A stretch of DNA of 64,000 nucleotides from Monoplex corrugatus. Lineage: Eukaryota > Mollusca > Gastropoda > Littorinimorpha > Ranellidae. Position 1 is the first letter of the stretch. Every line of letters starts with the position of its first letter. The position numbers were made by a program, and so were the translations under genes. Of the stretch, positions 12,216-23,337 are shown one piece after another. A model generated the notes under the pieces. That model worked only from the letters and a program-made list of their open reading frames with translations, ran no database searches and was not told the DNA's origin. The stretch lies in assembly GCA_030674185.1 (NCBI GenBank), contig JAPXFY010000031.1, positions 42,514,949 to 42,578,948 on the forward strand, given 5' to 3'.

Positions 12216-12420
12216 CCAACTCCTCAGAGAAACCGTTGTGCTCATCCAAGGGCTGTAATCCAAACATGTGACAAGTCAATTCAATTAAAATTTAAACACT
12301 TATATCCAAAAGAGAAATTAAAATGCAACACAACTGTTGCCCAGTGCTAGCCACAATCATAGTAGTAGTAGTAGTAGGCCTCCTTCGGTCATGACTGACC
12401 ATGGACAAAGTACATCCATT

Positions 12421-14274
12421 CTAATGTCTAGATGGGCTGTCTGCTTGGTCCAAGCAGCGTCGCATGTGACTGTACAGACCAATGCGAGAGAGGCAGTCTC
12501 TGTCGCAGCGGTCGCATGTGTATGCTGATGCTGGTCTGTTGGCTGTCATCCCTTTTCTGCGAACTCGCTTTTCTGCTGCAGCAGCTGACAGTTTGTCCTC
12601 ACCAATCCGCAGCTGTTTCTTGAGAGTAGTTCTCCAGCTGTTGCGGTCGTCTGCGAGGTCCTCCCAGGACTCAGTGTTGATCTCAAGCGCCTTCATGTCA
12701 CGCTTGCAAACGTCTTTGTATCTCAGCTGTGGGTGGCCAATGTTTCTCTGCCCTGTGGCAAGCTCACCATAAAGGATGTCTTTTGGGATGCGACCATCTT
12801 CCATGCGGCGAACGTGGCCCAACCAGCGCAGCCAACGCTGTCTCAGCATGGTATGCATGGTTGGGAAGCCAGCGCAGGTTAGGACTTCGGTGTTGGTCAC
12901 CTTGTCTTGCCAGGAAATGCCAAGTATGCGCCGTAGGCTTCTCAGGTGGAAGGTATTGAGCCTTTTCTCCTGATGAGCATGCGTGGTCCACGCCTCGCTG
13001 CATTACAGCAAGGTGCTGAGGACACAGGCGTTGTATACAGCCATCTTTGTCTTTGTGGTCAGCTTGGGATTTGTCCACACCCTTTGTGTGAGGCGGGCTA
13101 GTGTTGTGGCTGCCTTCCCGATCCTCTTGTCGACCTCTGTGTCAAGGGAGAGGTTATCGGTGATGGTGGACCCAAGATATGTGAATTGATGGATGGCTTC
13201 AAGCTCGTAGTCATCAATGGTGATGGCTGGTGGAGATGGCGTGTCTTGGCCCAGGACGTTTGTCTTCTTAAGACTGATGGTCAGACCAAAATCTTTGCAG
13301 GCCTGGGAGAAGCGGTCCATTAGTGACTGCAAGTCCCGCTGAGTATGGGTCACAACTGCGGCATCGTCGGCAAATAGCATGTCTCTGATGAGGGCTTCAC
13401 GGACCTTTGTCCTTGCTCTGAGGCGGGCGAGGTTGAAGAGCCTGCCATCTGATCTGGTCCGCAGGTGGATCCCTTCTTGCGCTGTGCTGAACGCATGCCT
13501 CAGGAGGAGAGCGAAGAAGATTCCAAAGAGGGTTGGGGCCAGGACGCAGCCTTGTTTCACACCGCTACGTACGTCGAAGGGCTTGGAGAGGTTTCCGATG
13601 AACTGCACCATCCCTTTCATGTTTGAGTGGAAGGACTCAATTAAGCTGTGCAGTTTGGGGGGGCAGCCGATTTTTCGGAGAGCCCTGAAAAGGCCATCTC
13701 TGCTGACTAGGTCAAAGGCCTTGGTGAGGTCAATGAATGCCACATACAGGGGCATCCGCTGCTCTCTGCACTTCTCCTGGATTTGGCAAAGGGAGAAGAC
13801 CATGTCTACCGTGGATCTCTCTGCTCGAAAACCACACTGTGATTCCGGGTAGACACGTTCAGCCAGTTTCTGCAGGCGGATTAGGAGGACCCGAGCATAG
13901 ACTTTGCTAACAATGCTGAGGAGCGAGATACCTCTGTAGTTGTTGCAGTCGCTCCTTTCGCCCTTGTTTTTGTACAGGGTGACGATCTTGACGTCCCTCA
14001 TGTCCTGTGGTACAGCTCCCTCATTCCAACACTGACAGAGAACTGCGTGCAAAGGGTGCAGAAGAGAAGTCTTGCAGTGCTTGATGAGGTCTGGGGGAAT
14101 TCCGTCATTGCCAGGTGCCTTCCCTGATGCCAGGCTATCAATGGCCTTGCTGAGTTCGTCCGCAGTTGGCTCTGCATCAAGTTCTTCCATTACCGGCATG
14201 CATTGATGGCATCGAGGGCTAAGGGGGACACCATGTTCTGTGTGGAGTAGAGGTCGGAGTAGTGTTCCGCCCAT
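12421..14274 (-). pseudogene. LINE A reverse transcriptase and C-terminal zinc finger
   Basis: RT blocks are visible in order: GKAPGNDGIP, NYRGISLLSI, QCGFRAERST, FIDLTKAFD, GVKQGCVLAPTLF and the catalytic MLFADDAAVV, then FTYLGSTI. A TAA at 13005-13003 interrupts the frame where related elements have a Tyr in the LLYGSEAWT motif. The same frame then continues to 12421 and ends in a C2H2 finger (CDRCDRDC...SHMRRC). With one nonsense codon and the frameshift before the RT, this copy is dead but only mildly decayed. Confidence 0.82.
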
Positions 14275-15600
14275 CTTTCCATCTGTTGGCTAGGATTGCT
14301 GATTACTTCCCCAGTGGAGGATTTGAGGGGGGCGATCTTGCTCTGTGTTGGTCCCAGTGCCTTCTTGATGCCATCATACATTCCTCGGATGTTGCCTCTT
14401 TCAGCAGCACTCTGTATCTCTTCACTGAGCTCTGTCCAGTACTCGTTTGCGCAGCGCCTGGCGTTAAGCTGAACCTTACTTCTGGCAGCCCTGAGGATTT
14501 GCAGGTTCTTCTCACTGGGTGACCGCTTATACTTGGTGAGTGCGGCACGCTTGGCCTCAACAGTGGGAGTCATCTCTGATGATTTGGCCTCAAACCAGTT
14601 GTGGGACTTCACAGTTTTCTTCCCAAAGGTGGCCATAGCAATGCGGTGCATGGTGTCTCGTAGCGTTTCCCATCTCTCAGTGGCAGAGTCTCTGGGCTGC
14701 AATGCATCGTATTCTCTCTGAAAGGCCTCTGCGAACTGTTCTACAAGATCTGGCTGAGACATCTTGCTGACGTCAATGCGAGGGTTCCCTTGTTTCTTTG
14801 AGCAGTGGAACTTCTTTGGTTGTAGCCTGATCTTGCAACATACCAGAGAGTGGTCTGTGTCGCAGTCTGCGCTGTGATAAGAGCGAGTGTGGAGAACGTT
14901 TTTGATAGCGGCACGTCTTACTAGGATCAAATCCAGTTGGTGCCAATGTTTTGAGCGGGGATGCCTCCAGGAGACTTTGTGCTGAGGCTTCGTCTTGAAG
15001 AAGGAGTTGGCGATGCACAGTTCATGGCAGGCGCAAAACTCAAGCAGTCGCTGTCCATTCTCATTCATTTTCCCCACTCCAAAGGAACCGAGGCAGAAGG
15101 GCCATGAGTCATTGTCTGCACCCACTCTGGCGTTGAAGTCGCCCAGGAGAACAAGTTGTTCTGTCCTGGGGATGTTCCTTATGGTTGATGCAAGATTTTC
15201 GTAGAACTCATCCTTGGTGTCTGGAGAGGCGGACAGAGTTGGGGCATAAACGCTGATGAGAGTGACACAGCCTTCGGTGGTGTTGAGGCGGAGAGTCAAG
15301 AGTCGTTCTGAACCGCCGCTGCCTGGTTCAATCATGTTCAGCAGGCTGTTCCTTACTGCAAAGCCTACTCCGTGCTCTCTTGGGGCATCAGAACTCTTTC
15401 CTTGCCAGAAGAAGGTGTAGTCCCTTTCCTTTAGTGTTCCTGAGTCAGCCAGCCGTGTTTCCTGCAGAGTGGCAATGTCCACATTGAGCCTCTTTAGTTC
15501 GCTGTTTATGACGGCGGTTTTTCTGGCTGTCGCTGATGTCTTGCAGATCTTGGGAGAGCCCAGGCATCATTGTTCGGACATTCCAACAGCCCAGTTTCAC
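14190..15600 (-). pseudogene. LINE A apurinic-type endonuclease domain
   Basis: Motifs in order are GCWNVRTM (about 15590), LQETRL, SVYAPT, LLGDFNARVG and DCDTDHSLV, the active-site blocks of the exonuclease-endonuclease-phosphatase fold used to nick target DNA. A frameshift near 15500-15530 separates the first block from the rest, and a second near 14195-14220 separates this domain from the RT. After the SDH block there is a Lys/Arg-rich linker to about 14300. Confidence 0.8.
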
Positions 15601-16160
15601 TGCTGATCCTTTTCCTGATCCGTTTCTTGAATTTTAATTTTTCTTTTTGTTTGGTGGGGTAATTAACGACCTGCTTGTCGGGATTTTCTCCTAATCTTCA
15701 TGCACCCAATGAAGAAGGCAGGTCGTGGCGGGACAGCACCTAACTGGCTGGGGACTGCCCAGCTTAGGCGGGCGGTAGCTGTCCAGTAAGACACGAAGGT
15801 CTCTCCCACCGTCAAAAGCAACCCCTGGCGTCAGCTCTACGCCAGTTGAGCAATGACTTATCACCGGTATCTGTTGCTTCCCGTGTTGTGCCGACACTAG
15901 TGTTAGTAGCGAGGCTGGAGTGTCCTCTCCAGGTCGTAGGTGCAGAGTGTTTGTGGATGAATGGACGGATGTAAGCCCGGGCAGTGTAATATGGAAGACA
16001 GGCTGTTGCCCATGCAACTTGTCCCCCCTCTCCACCTCGCTGACAGATCCAAAGGAACAGCAGGACTGTTACGTTTTGGTGCCAACTAGGCCGCAGTAGC
16101 TGCCGGAAAGTGACAAAGTTTGCCATCCAACCGCCACAATCATAATGCACATAAAATACT

Positions 16161-16162
<2 letters not shown>

Positions 16163-16222
<60 letters not shown>
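16163..16222. repeat. (CA)n microsatellite
   Basis: An uninterrupted CA run of about 30 units inside the MITE remnant, just outside the 5' end of LINE A. Confidence 0.9.
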
Positions 16223-16224
<2 letters not shown>

Positions 16225-18330
16225 AAACCATACACTCACACTCTGTGCTCATCTACAGAGCATCCACACACGACTGACTCATTAGTTGAAGAAAATGACT
16301 GACTTTGATGCAAAGCAACCATAATCTTTGCCAAATTTAATTGAATTGACTTGTCACATGTTTATTGGATTACACAGGTGATGCTTTAGCTCGGCTGTTT
16401 CTGCTGCTTATTCATAATGTGCATCTGTTGGCTGGTAAGATGACTGTTCCCAGATATTTAAACTTATCAACTGATCCCAATGTTGACTTCAATCTTCTTA
16501 CTATTCATTAGCTCCAGCCTTTAATTTCTGTTTTCTATTTGTACTACTAGTATATACATAGCATTTTTAAGACTTTTTTCATTTTCTGCAATTAGAATGG
16601 TGTCATCTGCATAACTATGGTTGTTTATCATTTTTCTGTTAATAAGACTGTATATCATTTTTCCTCTAACCTTTATGTTAGGGCATTCTTCTAGGTTTCT
16701 CAAGATGGTTTCACTGTAAAGTGAACACAAATCTGGCAACAAAACACCCAATCAAAAGCCTTGGTACACTAACAGAACATGAATACAAAGCCTTATTCAA
16801 CTGATCTTTGTATAACTATAAGAGTTCTTAGGATGAATAATATATGGCATTAATATTTCCTTTCCCGTCAACAGATCCACACTGTTCTACTACTTCTGTT
16901 TCAATTGTGTTTGTTGTCCTCATCATGATTATTCTTAATAGAATGTCTGTCACATGGCTCATCAAGCTGACTGTACAATGAAGTCTCCATTCTATAACCC
17001 TGCCTTTTTTTTTTTATTGGAAGTGCAGTGAAAATTGACTTTGACATATCCCTAGGCACTGCTGTGCAGAAGACAGTTTTTCCTCACACTTAGTTTAGCG
17101 CCTTCAGCTAGCTGCCCTTTTGAACTGACCCCGTTTCTGGCATTCCTTTCCCTTCTTTCCTTCCCTGCTGTGAGCGGAAGGCGGTCGGCGGTCGGTGCCA
17201 GAGCTTTAGTAGCTACAGTTATAAGTTTTTACGCTAACTGGAAAAGTGCTGTTTGCATACGTTCCTTTTGTTGTGCTTAGAAGCAGAACTATACAAATTA
17301 CAACTGTCATACTTTAGTATCGTGTCTAAGTGACTTTCATCAGTTTATTGTGTGTTTTCAGTGTTCAGAACGTATTAGAAATATGTGCTGTGCCCTTGTT
17401 TTTCAGAATACTTGTGTGTCACTTTTTCACTGTCGATATGAAAGACTGCTGAGAGCGTGCTGTGTGTACTCTTTTCTTTGGTGCCGTCTTTCAAAGTATT
17501 TTGTGATTTTCTTTCCACTGTGGATATACAGAACTGTTTCATGCCCTTCTGTGGAGTGAATCTATATACCTAACTGTGGATGTAGAAGTGTTTGGTGCCC
17601 TTATTTTGGTGTGTGCTTATGCCTATTACTAATTCCAAATATGAGCATTTGGTGCCCCTTCTTAAGTGTATTTTTTGTCGAAACCCATGCATATGTCAAT
17701 GAGATCAAAAGAAGATTGAGCAACATAACAAATCCAGCAACAACAAAAAAAGAGTGCTGACGAAAGAAAAATTGTCAGCTGTTACACTTGTGGCAAGAGC
17801 TACCATCATGCGTTGCCTCCACACAAAGAGAAAGAAGAGAACAAAGACAAAAATTATTTGAACTAGTTTCATCTATACTAGGTATGAAAATGTCTTATCT
17901 TTTCCTATATGTAACCGACGATAAATTGGCCCAACATACAAAGAAACAAACAAGCTGTACAAACATCAATTTGTCAATAAAAGTCTAGGTCATAAATGAG
18001 GTTTTGTGTGTGTGCGTGGCAATTTTTTTTTAATCTTTTAAAATTTCTTTGATTGTATCATTAGCCAGAATTGTGTGAACATCAAGACCGTACAAGTCTG
18101 AACAATGAACCACTCTCTCGACTGTGGCACACACCATTATGGAAGGGACACTATTGTGTAAAAGATTAGGCAGTTGTTATTTTTACTGTTGTTGTTACTG
18201 TGGATGGTAGACAACAAGACTGCATAAAAGTTGTACATGTGTCTGGTGTCGTCTCTAGAATGAATTTCCGAGGTGAATCTCTATCCTAAATGTGGACTGC
18301 AATAGCTTGCTGCCCTTTGGCGAAGTACGA

Positions 18331-18335
<5 letters not shown>

Positions 18336-18413
<78 letters not shown>

Positions 18414-18520
18414 TGTTGTGTGTGTGTGTGTGTGTGTGTGTATATCTATCTGTATGTATGTATGTATGTATGTATGTATCATTATATGTAGTTGTATGTA
18501 TGTATGTATGTATATATGTA
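18336..18520. repeat. (GT)n and (GTAT)n microsatellites
   Basis: A GT run of about 40 units is followed, after GTAGTGTT, by a second GT run and then GTAT units to about 18520. Val-Cys and Thr-His frames across it are repeat artefacts. Confidence 0.9.
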
Positions 18521-19169
18521 TGTTTATCACAAACAGAGACAGAGAGAGACAAACACACAAACACAGAGACTGCACAAGCAAAGCAAAAGCTATTTGAACC
18601 AGCTTTATCTGTGCTAGGTATTGGGATTTCTCTGTTTTCCTACATATAACACAGGCCAAAAATTATTCAACCAACATCACCATCATCTCCAACATCAGAC
18701 ATAATCACCATTTCAACATCTTCGTCAACAACAAACACCAGACATAAAAAGTACACATACAAAAATGTATTCTTGTTAACAGATATGTCCTCATGACTAT
18801 GATTTTGAGCAGTTTTATTTCTATACTTTTTCTGATTATCTTCAAACACTGTGACAAAAGGAAACAATCCATCTAAACCAACCCTCTCCTATGCCTATAA
18901 ACAAATCATCCAACCAACCAAAGCAAGCAAGCAAGCATGACCATTGTAAAAGACTGAACGATAGCAGCGTACCAGGAGGCACGAGCGCTGTTACAGTAGT
19001 CCCATCCCGTGATACTGGTGTAATTAATCACATTTCTTGCCTCTACTGACACTGGTTCCACTAATTAAGAACACATGTCAAGAGGGTAGACATGCAAAAG
19101 CATTAGCTGGTTGACTTGTATGTTTGTGAAAGCCATGCAGAGAGCTATGGACGACTGAAAATAACGTTC

Positions 19170-19545
19170 ATGCTTATTGTTTTAAGTGACTACATGCATG
19201 CTGAAATACATTGAAAATACGTTCATTGCTTATTTGTTGTTTTAGAGTGACTACGATTGCATGCTGAGAATACATTGAAAAATAATGTTCATTGCTTATT
19301 TGTTGTTTTAGAGTGACTACGATTGCATGCTGAGAATACATTGAAAAATAACGTTCATTGCTTATTTGTTGTTTTAGAGTGACTACGATTGCATGCTGAG
19401 AATACATTGAAAAATAACGTTCATTGCTTATTTGTTGTTTTAGAGTGACTACGATTGCATGCTGAGAATACATTGAAAAATAACGTTCATTGCTTATTTG
19501 TTGTTTTAGCGTGACTACGATTGCATGCTGAGAATACATTTACTT
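19170..19545. repeat. 66-bp tandem array, five to six units
   Basis: The unit begins AACGTTCATTGCTTATTTGT and contains AGAGTGACTACGATTGCATG. Inner copies are almost identical and the first is worn. As 66 is 22 codons, a 22-residue repeat stays open on the minus strand, but there is no start context or splice support for a protein. Confidence 0.85.
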
Positions 19546-20683
19546 AGACGTCTTGAAATCCTTGTGACAGTTTTATATGAAGTGTTGGGTATCATTTTAA
19601 AGCTCATTTTTTCCTCTTTCTTCTGTAAGCATTCACTTTTGGTCTTCTTAAAGGATATGAGAGAAAATAGTTGACATATCAGCCTGTAAATTTTCCTGCT
19701 GACAATGCTGTCTCTGCTGCTGGCACTGAATGGGAAAGGTAGAGGTAGTGCTGGCACAGCTGACCTCATTATTCATGGGGTTATGAACTCTGGCTGGGAG
19801 GGAAGCAGCCAGCTAAATGATAAGCTGTGCACAGCAGTGTAGGGATTTTTCTGGAGTCATAAATGTTGTTTAGGAGGACTATTACTTTTTCAATACTTCA
19901 ATCATCTCTTTCATAATACTATTTCGTCCTGGTGCTTTTCCCTGATTCATCCTTTTCAACACTGCTCTAACTTAATTTTTTATTACTGGTGATCCTTCAA
20001 CATTCTTTCTTATGATGAATTCCTCCTTTCGTCATCGTCAGAAAGGTCTTCAAGGCATTCTCCCCATCCATCCAATATTTTGGATTTTCCATAATAATCG
20101 TACCACCTTTTGATTTTCAGCAACCAATGAATGCATGCATCTTTTTCCTCTGGGCAATTTCTTCAATTTTTCTGTACATAAACTCAGAGTATGTCTTGTG
20201 TCGGTCTTCTATTTCTTACCACTTTGTTTCTTGCCAAGCTTCCTTAGTTTTGTTGCATTTATTCCTGATTTCCTTATCTATCTTGTATTCTTCATCTGTT
20301 CCCTTTACTTACCTTCCTTAATCCTCAATCCTAAAATTTCTTTTGTCATCCAGTTCTTCTTTTCTTTTCTTTCAACTCTCAGAGATTTTTTCACATGCTT
20401 CATTTACTGAGTTTTTTAAAATATGTCCATTGTTCCTTACTGTCCCCAACATCTTCCAGAGCACTGAATTTGTTTTAAACATACACACTAAATTTTGCAA
20501 GTATTGATTTATCTGCCTTTAAGAGTCCAAGATTTAGTCTGATGTTATTTATATCAACAGGCTACCGAACAAGTACACAAATGTCAGTATAGGTTCAATA
20601 AAACATAACATACATGCATGATTCTCAGCTGAACATTTAAATTTCTAAGCTTGCATGTGTACATGTGTGTTTACTTGCGTATT

Positions 20684-20712
20684 TTGTGTGTGTGTGTGTG
20701 TGTGTGTGTATA

Positions 20713-20798
<86 letters not shown>

Positions 20799-20865
20799 TG
20801 TGTGTGTGCATGTGTGTGTGTGTGTGTGGGGCGCATGTGCGTGCATGCGCGCGTGTGTGTGTTCG
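20684..20865. repeat. (GT)n microsatellite
   Basis: A nearly pure GT run with a few interruptions, ending about 20 bp from the left TTAA of the piggyBac element. Confidence 0.9.
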
Positions 20866-21420
20866 TTTGTTATTTCTTTTAACCCTTTGCCTACCACATG
20901 ACTTTGTGCTATATGTCTATGAGAATACCATGGAAAGGGAAGTAACTCCGCAACACATGCACATCCACCACAAATAAACCTCAATAAAAAATTTAATTTT
21001 TACTCACCAATTACATAAATTTGATGAAAAAATGCCAAAGACATCACTTCATCCAAAACAGCCATTTTTTTTCATATGTAGTGAACTAGTATATGAAGAA
21101 AAAAAACAAAACGATCAGACTAATTTTTACGTCAGAGTTCTTGGCGCTGTAAGAATATTTCCTGAATTCACTGGAACCACAGAATGTCATGGATTAGGAG
21201 CAAATAGTGATTTTCCATGTCCAGACATAGTACTGAAACCTTCAGGAACAAAATAAAGTCATTCTGTGTTTTCTCCACACTGAATAGTTAACTTTTGTGG
21301 TGAAGAAAAAAAAACCAAACTTTCAACAGTGTTGTGAAACTAAAAGCGTCACATACAGAAGATTTGTCTACTAACTACTGAGGGGAAAAAAACAACAAAA
21401 TGAACATATAATTGCTGACA

Positions 21421-22481
21421 CTAGTGACAGGTAGATTTCAGGTGCTGATGAAACTCAGCAAAACATGTGCCTTTAAACAAATGAACAGAACAAATTACAC
21501 ATCCCCACATTGTGGTGATGCTATATCCCTTGTCCGTCTTCCTCTTCGCCTTCTGGCAAACCAGGCAATTCTTTATTAGGCCTGGAAGACGGACAGGTCC
21601 ATGGGAGAGAGGGTCTGATGCTGTGACACCTGCCTGTGCCACAGACTGGGGAGCAGATTTCTGGCGAACAGAGTTGCTGTTACGCAGGGCCTCCAGTGAG
21701 GACGCACTTTGTGCAAGGGGTCATAGCCAGGCTGACCCTTGGGAATAGCTTTACTGCTGTCATTTAAATGAAAATACTGATTTAATTTATTATATATCTA
21801 TTTCTACTAATGACATCAGCAACCTGAGCAATACATAAAGGATCTGTGGACCAGTAGTTGCTGATTTCTGGTACGCGAATGATCCCAAACATAAACTGAA
21901 CATAGATGAATAATTTCATTTCATCAGGTGTGGTAGGCTGCCAGAGTTTATCTACACCTTTTTCTGCTTGCCTTTGTGCAGCATATAAATTTGTTTCTGT
22001 GCTCAACATTTGCCAAAATTCGTCTGGTATCAAAAGACTAAAAAAATCCAAAAGGTGACGCACCCACAAGCAAATCATGGGACACGCCAACTGACTGCAA
22101 AATTTGGTCATCGTCCGATTCAGTTTCCTGGCTGTCAAAACCAGCAAAAGTTTTTTTGGGCTTCACCTCATGTAGTCTATCATTCCAGTGAACAATAACT
22201 GAATCTCTAGCAGCCTTTGTTTTCCGAATTTTCCTTTTTTTGGCGCTGGGCCCAGCAGCGATAGGCAAATCGATATCACCATCATTATCACCCGATTCAC
22301 TATCGATTTCGGACTCCAAATCAATGAGCAGACGATCACTGTTGATAACTAGGTCAACATCGACGTCGAACTCATCTTGTTTCGAAATTTCTTCAAGATT
22401 GAAGCCTTCAAAAACACTCTCTTCATCACTAACATATCCAAAAATGGATTCCAGAAGTTGCATGGTTTCTTGATCCGCCAT
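21421..22481 (-). pseudogene. piggyBac transposase remnant
   Basis: The start ATG is at 22481. An acidic N-terminus (YVSDEESVFEGF) and a basic KKRKIRKTK patch follow. A frameshift near 22040-22100 leads into FFSLLIPDEFWQMLSTETN and GVDKLWQPTTPDEMKLFI, the conserved start of the transposase domain. It reaches a PGYDPLHKVRP motif near 21700, after a stop near 21782, and then jumps directly to the C-terminal cysteine-rich domain (CLVCQKAKRK, CVICSVHLFKGTCFAEFH) at 21421-21560. The DDD catalytic core between these blocks is absent, so roughly the middle half of the protein has been deleted. Confidence 0.85.
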
Positions 22482-22670
22482 TTTTGCAAAAAATTTTCAC
22501 GAAAAAAAGGCTGAACTTTGAAAAATCACAGCAGCAAAACTACTCAACCAAACTTCTTGCAACAAAGCACAAAATGTCGTCCGGAAATGGCCCTACCGGA
22601 AGCCGCTTATATCGCGATTGCATTCTGGGATATGCGATAGTGAAAGTGAAAGTCGCTGACCTAGTATTCG

Positions 22671-22742
22671 GCGGTCGATCTTGGTCGATCCGGTATTCAG
22701 AAAACGGAAATCTCTGTGCGGTCGATCGCGGTCGATCCGGTA
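22671..22742. repeat. Two subterminal 25-bp direct repeats in the piggyBac 5' end
   Basis: 22671-22695 and 22718-22742 share GCGGTCGATC-NN-GGTCGATCCGGTA, with two GGTCGATC boxes each. The second overlaps the terminal inverted repeat by four bases. They could be transposase-binding sites or promoter elements. Confidence 0.7.
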
Positions 22743-22804
22743 GGCATTGGGTTAACATCTATTCACAAATGTGCTTTTAGATGGAAAAAAAAAAGCCAAG
22801 GCAA

Positions 22805-23030
22805 GTAAATAAATAAATAAATAAATACATAAATAAGATGAAGACGTGTCTATGGGGTGAATGAATCGACGGAATCATAAAGGCATTGTACCATATAATG
22901 TAACATCAAACAAATTAACAAACCAGAGAAAAACAAACCAAACATTAGAACGATCAGGCTTCATCAGATTGCTCAGGGTTGTGTGTATTCATACGTGTGT
23001 GCATGCGTGCGTACATGTGTGCGTGCATGC

Positions 23031-23086
<56 letters not shown>

Positions 23087-23150
23087 ATATGTGTGTGTGT
23101 ATGAGTGTGTGTGCGCATGTTCGTGTGTTTGTATGTACGTGTGGGTATAT
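22805..23150. repeat. AAAT run and GT/GC-rich microsatellite
   Basis: A short (AAAT)n run near 22805-22835 is followed by mixed GTGC and pure GT runs at 22985-23130. No coding sequence was seen between the piggyBac element and the AP-1 sigma exon. Confidence 0.7.
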
Positions 23151-23199
23151 TTCAACAGGGCCAAGGCAGGCATATACGACCATTCTGAATCATCATTAC

Positions 23200-23337
23200 C
23201 TCTTGCAGTTGATCCTGAGCAATGATGGCACGCAGAACATTTTTCTTGCTGGTGTCCTGAATCTCACCTCCCAGCATGAACTCATCCAGCATGAAGTACG
23301 CTTTCTCAAAGTTGAAGATAATGTCCAGTTCACACAC
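23200..23337 (-). CDS. AP1S: AP-1 sigma, third coding exon
   Basis: The acceptor is TGTTGTAG|GTGTGTGAA at 23338 and the donor is CAAGAG|GTAATG at 23199. It holds 46 codons in phase 0, including [20 protein letters not shown]. The residues after KKNVLRAI (IAQDQLQE) match the usual AIEQADLLQE position, so the exon is complete. Confidence 0.92.

Larger units (their letters stand above)
12362..16133 (-). mobile_element. LINE family A, near full length (RTE-like)
   Basis: An 11-bp target duplication, CCACAATCATA, lies at 12351-12361 and 16134-16144. The 3' end on the minus strand is a short microsatellite of TAC repeats rather than poly-A. The element has about 0.5 kb of 5'UTR, an AP-type endonuclease, a reverse transcriptase and a C-terminal zinc finger. 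No separate gag-like ORF1 is seen. A length of 3.8 kb, one ORF and a microsatellite tail fit RTE-type LINEs; the clade is inferred and was not tested by phylogeny. Confidence 0.8.
12258..16370. mobile_element. MITE-like element with ~36-bp terminal inverted repeats, split by a LINE
   Basis: 12258-12293 and 16333-16370 are inverted copies (ATCCAAACATGTGACAAGTC and on, with a 2-bp gap). TA lies outside each end (12256-12257, 16371-16372). Removing the LINE at 12362-16133 leaves an element of about 340 bp with a CA microsatellite and no coding capacity. The left flank is minisatellite while the right flank is LINE family B, so the TA pair could be chance or the target was rearranged. Confidence 0.55.
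17055..19839. mobile_element. Non-autonomous TA-flanked element with CACTGCTGTGCA ends
   Basis: The left end is GGCACTGCTGTGCA (17055-17068) and the right end reads CACTGCTGTGCA on the minus strand (19839-19828). TA flanks both sides (17053-17054, 19840-19841). Joining the flanks restores LINE family B sequence, ATCCC-TA-GGGATAT, which fixes the boundaries. Subterminal AGCTAGCTGCC / AGCTGGCTGC blocks also pair up. The interior holds microsatellites, a 66-bp array and no long frame. A short frame near 17765-17850 contains CYTCGKSYHH, perhaps a relic zinc finger. The superfamily is undecided; the TA target suggests the Tc1/mariner group. Confidence 0.65.
16374..20555 (-). mobile_element. LINE family B copy, truncated at both ends and split
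   Basis: Minus-strand sequence from 20555 to 19842 matches the endonuclease-RT linker of the copies at 30.3 and 45 kb. It resumes at 17054 with the RT (SYADDTILIAENE near 16600) and runs out at 16374. Between these parts lies a 2785-bp insertion. Stops and frameshifts are frequent. The 3' tail is missing, and the left end abuts the MITE terminal repeat. Confidence 0.7.
20883..22751 (-). mobile_element. piggyBac element, internally deleted
   Basis: TTAA target duplications lie at 20879-20882 and 22752-22755. The terminal inverted repeats are CCCTTTGCCTACC (20883-20895) and GGTAGGCATTGGG (22739-22751), starting with the CCC typical of piggyBac. The 1869-bp element carries a transposase relic on the minus strand that lacks the catalytic core. 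It cannot move itself. Confidence 0.9.

Noticed and set aside
10510..12263. Open frames rich in Ser-Pro-Val or Met-Thr-Gln
   Set aside because: They come from the 12-bp minisatellite, whose unit length is a multiple of three. There is no start context, splice site or composition typical of a protein.
13379..13852. 157-codon plus-strand frame
   Set aside because: It is the antisense of the LINE A reverse transcriptase.
18255..18660. Long Val-Cys and Thr-His frames on both strands
   Set aside because: They are translations of GT/CA microsatellites. The same holds for frames at 20637-20984, 22861-23364, 24592-24869, 27829-28105, 41318-41689 and 42070-42422.
19174..19539. A repeated 22-residue protein on the minus strand
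   Set aside because: The 66-bp unit keeps any stop-free frame open. Nothing else supports a gene.
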